From contig OX387190.1 of the NCBI GenBank assembly GCA_947561395.2, positions 18,842,858 through 18,906,857 of the forward strand: a stretch of DNA of 64,000 bases, read 5' to 3'. The stretch's first letter is position 1. Every line of letters starts with the position of its first letter. A program made the position numbers and the translations under genes. This DNA is from Buxus sempervirens. Its lineage: Eukaryota; Streptophyta; Magnoliopsida; Buxales; Buxaceae. Shown piece after piece: positions 60,710-64,000 of this stretch. Under the pieces are notes generated by a model. That model was not told the DNA's origin and ran no database searches. It was given only the letters and a program-made list of their open reading frames with translations.

Positions 60710-61257
60710 TGTAACGCCCCGGATCCGTGTTCTTCATTAAAGATATAACACGTCTCCTAGGGGTTAGTTAAGGATCTCAATAATGGTGATCACTGGATAA
60801 TCACCCACATTTTATATCACATCAGAGTGCACAATTCAAAATTTATATCCAGGCAAGTTATGTAATCATCACATACATCAGATGGGCCCAAGTTTACTAT
60901 CTTATTACAATTCCTCAAATTCAACTTAACAAGTTTAAGACCAAACAACCTGCTGGACTAAGGTCGGTAGTAATAATCCTCCTCCCTATATGTATCAGCC
61001 GGATCTACCCCCGTAGGCACCTCACCACGAATATCTGAAAAACAAAGCAACAACGAGGGAATGAGATACGAATATCTCAGCGAGTGACACATGCATGCAG
61101 AAATAGTTAACACAGTTATAAGACATGCTTCGACAAATAACCAACGATAATAACAACATAATTCCGATAACAACTCAAACCAGGTCAATGTTATGCATAT
61201 GGTTACATTGATTAATTTACATGCCAAGTAGATACTCCACACCTCCATGTACACAAT

Positions 61258-61385
61258 TCCGGCCTACTCAGGGTTTCGGAAACTCTGAAATGACGGCCTA
61301 CTCAGGGTATCGTCATCCAATGCCGGCCTACTACGGGTATCGGCACTGACAACCAGGCCTACTCAGGGTATCTTGCTGCTCTACA
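61258..61385. repeat. GGCCTACTCAGGGTATCG minisatellite in G2
   Basis: Four imperfect copies, GGCCTACTCAGGGTNTCG and variants, spaced about 33-40 bp, in a place equivalent to the minisatellites of G1 and E. Confidence 0.75.
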
Positions 61386-61911
61386 CTGGTCGTGGCAACA
61401 CACGTGGCCATGCAATTACACCAACAAACACATACCATCACATTACTAAGCTTAACAAGGATCCATGGGAAGCTAAACCCAAACCGATAAATAACCGTTT
61501 AAAACTCTGCATTAGTACACATCACCTGTGGTCCCAACCAGAACATCAACTCACACAAGTGTTCCAACCAGAACATCAACTCACACAAGAAATCAAGTAA
61601 ATAATATTTACAACTTAATTCAAAACTTGCCATCAAAACGGGGTTTAATAAATCAAATCAAGTACCAAACAGTGCATGCTTCAAGAGGACTAAAATAAAG
61701 CCCTAGTATGTAGATATCCCGAACATCTTCGACTTATTTCCCAACATCTACTTCATAAGCCTTTACTAAACCTAGGATCTATCTTCAATGTTCTCACAAG
61801 CAAATTTTTATCTCTAATGTCGTAAACAATTATTTGGGTAAGTGGTCGAAGACCCTCTAGCATCCCAAACCCCTTGGTTTTATGAAATTATAGGATTCGG
61901 CAAGAAAAACA

Positions 61912-62170
61912 ACTGGGCGCTCACTTCCCTAAGTGGGCGCCAGGTAGGCGCCAAGTGGGCGGTGACTCATTTCATGAAAATGAGGCTGGCGCTCACTCGT
62001 GGACGAGTGGGCGCAAGCCAGGCGCCAGACGGGCGCGAGAAGAGCGCGAGAAGGGCGCTGGAAATTGAGGTAGGCGCGAGCTGAGCGCAGAGTGGGCGCT
62101 AGCTCGGCGCCGGGTCACATTTCTGGGCGCTTACTTCCCGAAGTGGGCGCCAAGTGGGCGGTGACCCACT
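61912..62170. repeat. GC-rich GGGCGC minisatellite in G2
   Basis: Dense GTGGGCGC, AGGCGCCA and GGGCGCGAG variants, with CTTCCCTAAGTGGGCGCCA near 61924 and CTTCCCGAAGTGGGCGCCA near 62132. A sharp GC island in otherwise AT-rich DNA, in the promoter-proximal part of the LTR if it reads on the minus strand. Confidence 0.75.
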
Positions 62171-63071
62171 GCGACTTTCAGTTCTCTGTTAATCCCAGAA
62201 CTCCAACTCTGGCTGAATTTTTCCTGTCTGTAACTACTTATCTAGCCTCCCAACACTCCCAGGACACATTCAAACCTATTGTGGATTTAATCTAACATGA
62301 TTTCCAATTATCCCCAATTCCACTGTACAAAACCCTCCGTAACTGTTTTTGCCCAGAAAACACCGAGAATACTTCAATCATAAACAATGCATTCATTCAA
62401 CCAAATACACGAATAAACCCGAAACCTCAGTTGTAAAACTCTGCCACTCACTTGTATGCGCTTAATCCTAGAACAACAGCTTCTTCCAAAATCGGCCGAG
62501 CACGACTCCGGCTGCGCGCGAAGATGAAATGGTAGCCGAACAATTCCTCTGCTCGCGAGAGAGATAACCCGCAGAAATCCGACTCCAATGAACTCCTAAC
62601 AGTCCTTCCGAGTCTTGCTCTTCATGGAATAACCCCAATCGCCATTACAGCCGCAATTGCCAAATCGCCCAGCCCTCTCCAGCTAACGAGACTAATGAAA
62701 ATTACTTCCGTAAGTTACGTGTATTCCTACAACCCAAACCCTACTTTCCCTTTTCGGTATCTTTACCTCGCGAGACATACGCCGCTTGATAACTTTCCCT
62801 TTTTCCTTGATCCTATGCGCGCTCGCCCGCTGGAAACCCTACATATTCCGCATCCACTTACGTTAATAAGCAGACACTATACTTTAATAATAATAAAATA
62901 ATAATATAATTTTTTCCAGAAAAACGGCTATATAACGCCTGTACATACGAGTATGGGCTAAGCCCTCAAACCACAAAAATCACCTGATAAACACAGTATA
63001 TATATATATATATCAAACTGAATAACTAAATAAATAAATAAACTCACCAAAAATCAGGGTCTTACATACAA

Positions 63072-64000
63072 TACAATGTTCTGATTTGTACCTTTATAGG
63101 GGTACATGTACCACTCAATTACATGACTTGTACCTTTTATCAATTGAATTGTATAACAATATACACTAACTTATACGATTATATAGACTTATACCCTTGT
63201 ATTAAATGACTTGTACAATGCTAAGTACTGACTTGTACATTTATAGAAGGACTTGTACAACTCAATCAAATGACTTGTACATTCTACCAATTGACTTGTA
63301 AAACAATATATACTAACTTGTATGACTAAATAGACTTATACCTCTCTGTCTACTAATTAATATTAAATTATAAAATATCTACAATCTCCCTAAATTTAGA
63401 GTTAAAATATGGACAATTAAGTCAAATTATGGTTTAGATAACCCAAATCGTAATTTAAATTTGAGAGCCTGTTCTTAAAATTTCTAATCCGCGTATTTGG
63501 AACGAATTTAGATAAAGTGCGTCAATTCGTGTTTTGAACATGGGAGCGGGAAGAGATTCACACAAATTAGGTAACTAAGCCTGTACCACTCAATCAAATG
63601 TTTTGTACCTTTTATTGATTAACTTGTACAATAATATATACTAACTTGTATGCCTATATAAACTTATACCTTTCTATCAAATGACTTGTACAATACAATG
63701 TACCGACTTCTATTATTACAGGGCCACTTGCACGATACAAATCAAATGACTTGTACCTTGTATCGATTGACTTGTACAAGAATTATATGTTAACTTGTAT
63801 GCCTATATCTCTCTATTAAATGACTTGTACAATGTTATATACTGACATGTACACTTACAGGGGGACTTGTACCACTCAATTAAATGACTTGTAAATTTTA
63901 TCGATTGACTTGTACAACAATATACACTAATTTGTATGCTTATATAGACTTATCCCTCTCAATCTAATGACTTGTATAATGCCCGCATTAACTTGTACAT
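63072..64000 (+). repeat. MULE3 satellite array, continued to window end
   Basis: The array resumes after G2 in the same phase. Bases about 63345-63580 are non-satellite AT-rich DNA ending before CCTGTACCACTCAATCAAATG, then monomers continue to the window edge. Confidence 0.85.

Larger units (their letters stand above)
60710..63066 (-). mobile_element. G2: solo LTR of the TGTAACGCCCCG family in the satellite
   Basis: Begins TGTAACGCCCCGG, ends CAGGGTCTTACA, with a perfect TSD TACAA (60705-60709 and 63067-63071). It is 2,357 bp with no coding. The minus orientation is inferred because a leader-like sequence with an ACAAGTGAGTGG donor-like site (about 62455) reads that way. Other features are a GCCTACTCAGGGTATCG minisatellite, a GGGCGC minisatellite and AGAGTGCA near the TGTAACG end as in G1 and E. 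Confidence 0.88.
58391..64000 (+). mobile_element. MULE3: second foldback MULE, left arm only, runs off window
   Basis: Starts GGGAAAATTAATTTTTAGTG, matching the MULE2 tip. It has the same outer TIR landmarks (CTTTATCAAAATATTTAAGATTCAGT, quoted in part; TGCCCTTTTCTCATTTAAAT) and then the same satellite. The nine bases before it are TTAGAAATT, which should reappear after the right end outside the window. The arm is longer than in MULE2 (about 3.2 kb after removing G2 and its TSD) and has not reached the fold centre by 64000. Confidence 0.82.

Noticed and set aside
60710-63066. Foldback interior or transposase region of MULE3
   Set aside because: TG...CA ends, the TACAA duplication and similarity to G1 show an independent LTR insertion.
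1-64000. tRNA, rRNA or other structural RNA genes
   Set aside because: Scanned by eye for tRNA A/B boxes and rRNA-like stretches and found none convincing; the only tRNA-like match is the primer site at 31624.

Overview
This window is repeat-dense, AT-rich nuclear DNA of a flowering plant. The evidence is Mutator-like, CACTA and hAT-type DNA transposons, Ty3/gypsy-type LTRs of 2-3 kb, a plant-type L1 LINE, GT-AG introns and AAACCCTAG/TATA promoter signatures. Nothing resembles a bacterial or organellar gene set, and the species cannot be named from the sequence. Essentially all of the window is transposable elements (TEs), many nested, and element ends were fixed here by target-site duplications (TSDs).

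Layout. 1-1.7 kb: right part of a non-autonomous hAT-like element. 1.85-8.89 kb: a complete MULE (MULE1) with 420-bp terminal inverted repeats (TIRs) and a perfect 9-bp TSD. It holds a broken transposase gene on + and, on -, an apparently intact three-exon gene for a tandem GRF-zinc-finger protein. 9.52-16.87 kb: a decayed CACTA element with both transposase genes on the minus strand. 16.9-19.9 kb: low-information DNA with a possible gene start on - and a small hairpin. 19.9-23.2 kb: LTR G1. 23.5-32.8 kb: a gypsy-type element C (288-bp LTR, tRNA-Met-type primer site, broken gag). Its LTR is interrupted by solo LTR A1, which is interrupted by solo LTR B1, which is interrupted by solo LTR B2. 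Every inserted layer has a matching TSD. 33.5-34.8 kb: a 5'-truncated LINE with a 17-bp TSD. 36.5-45.9 kb: a large LTR (E) carrying two further A-family solo LTRs (A2, A3), followed by 3 kb of non-coding internal DNA with an 880-bp tandem duplication.

49.5-57.0 kb and 58.4 kb to the end hold the most unusual structure. Two copies of a Mutator-like foldback family have long TIRs built mostly from a tandem satellite of about 145-147 bp. The first copy (MULE2) is bounded by a perfect 9-bp TSD and is interrupted by solo LTR A4. The second (MULE3) runs off the window, shows a dimeric (about 290 bp) higher-order repeat, and is interrupted by LTR G2. Both sit inside what looks like one older LTR-type sequence (F).

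The only convincing uninterrupted coding sequence is the GRF gene inside MULE1. The MULE, CACTA and gag genes all carry stops or frameshifts. Most short open frames in the window are chance frames in LTRs and satellites and are not annotated.
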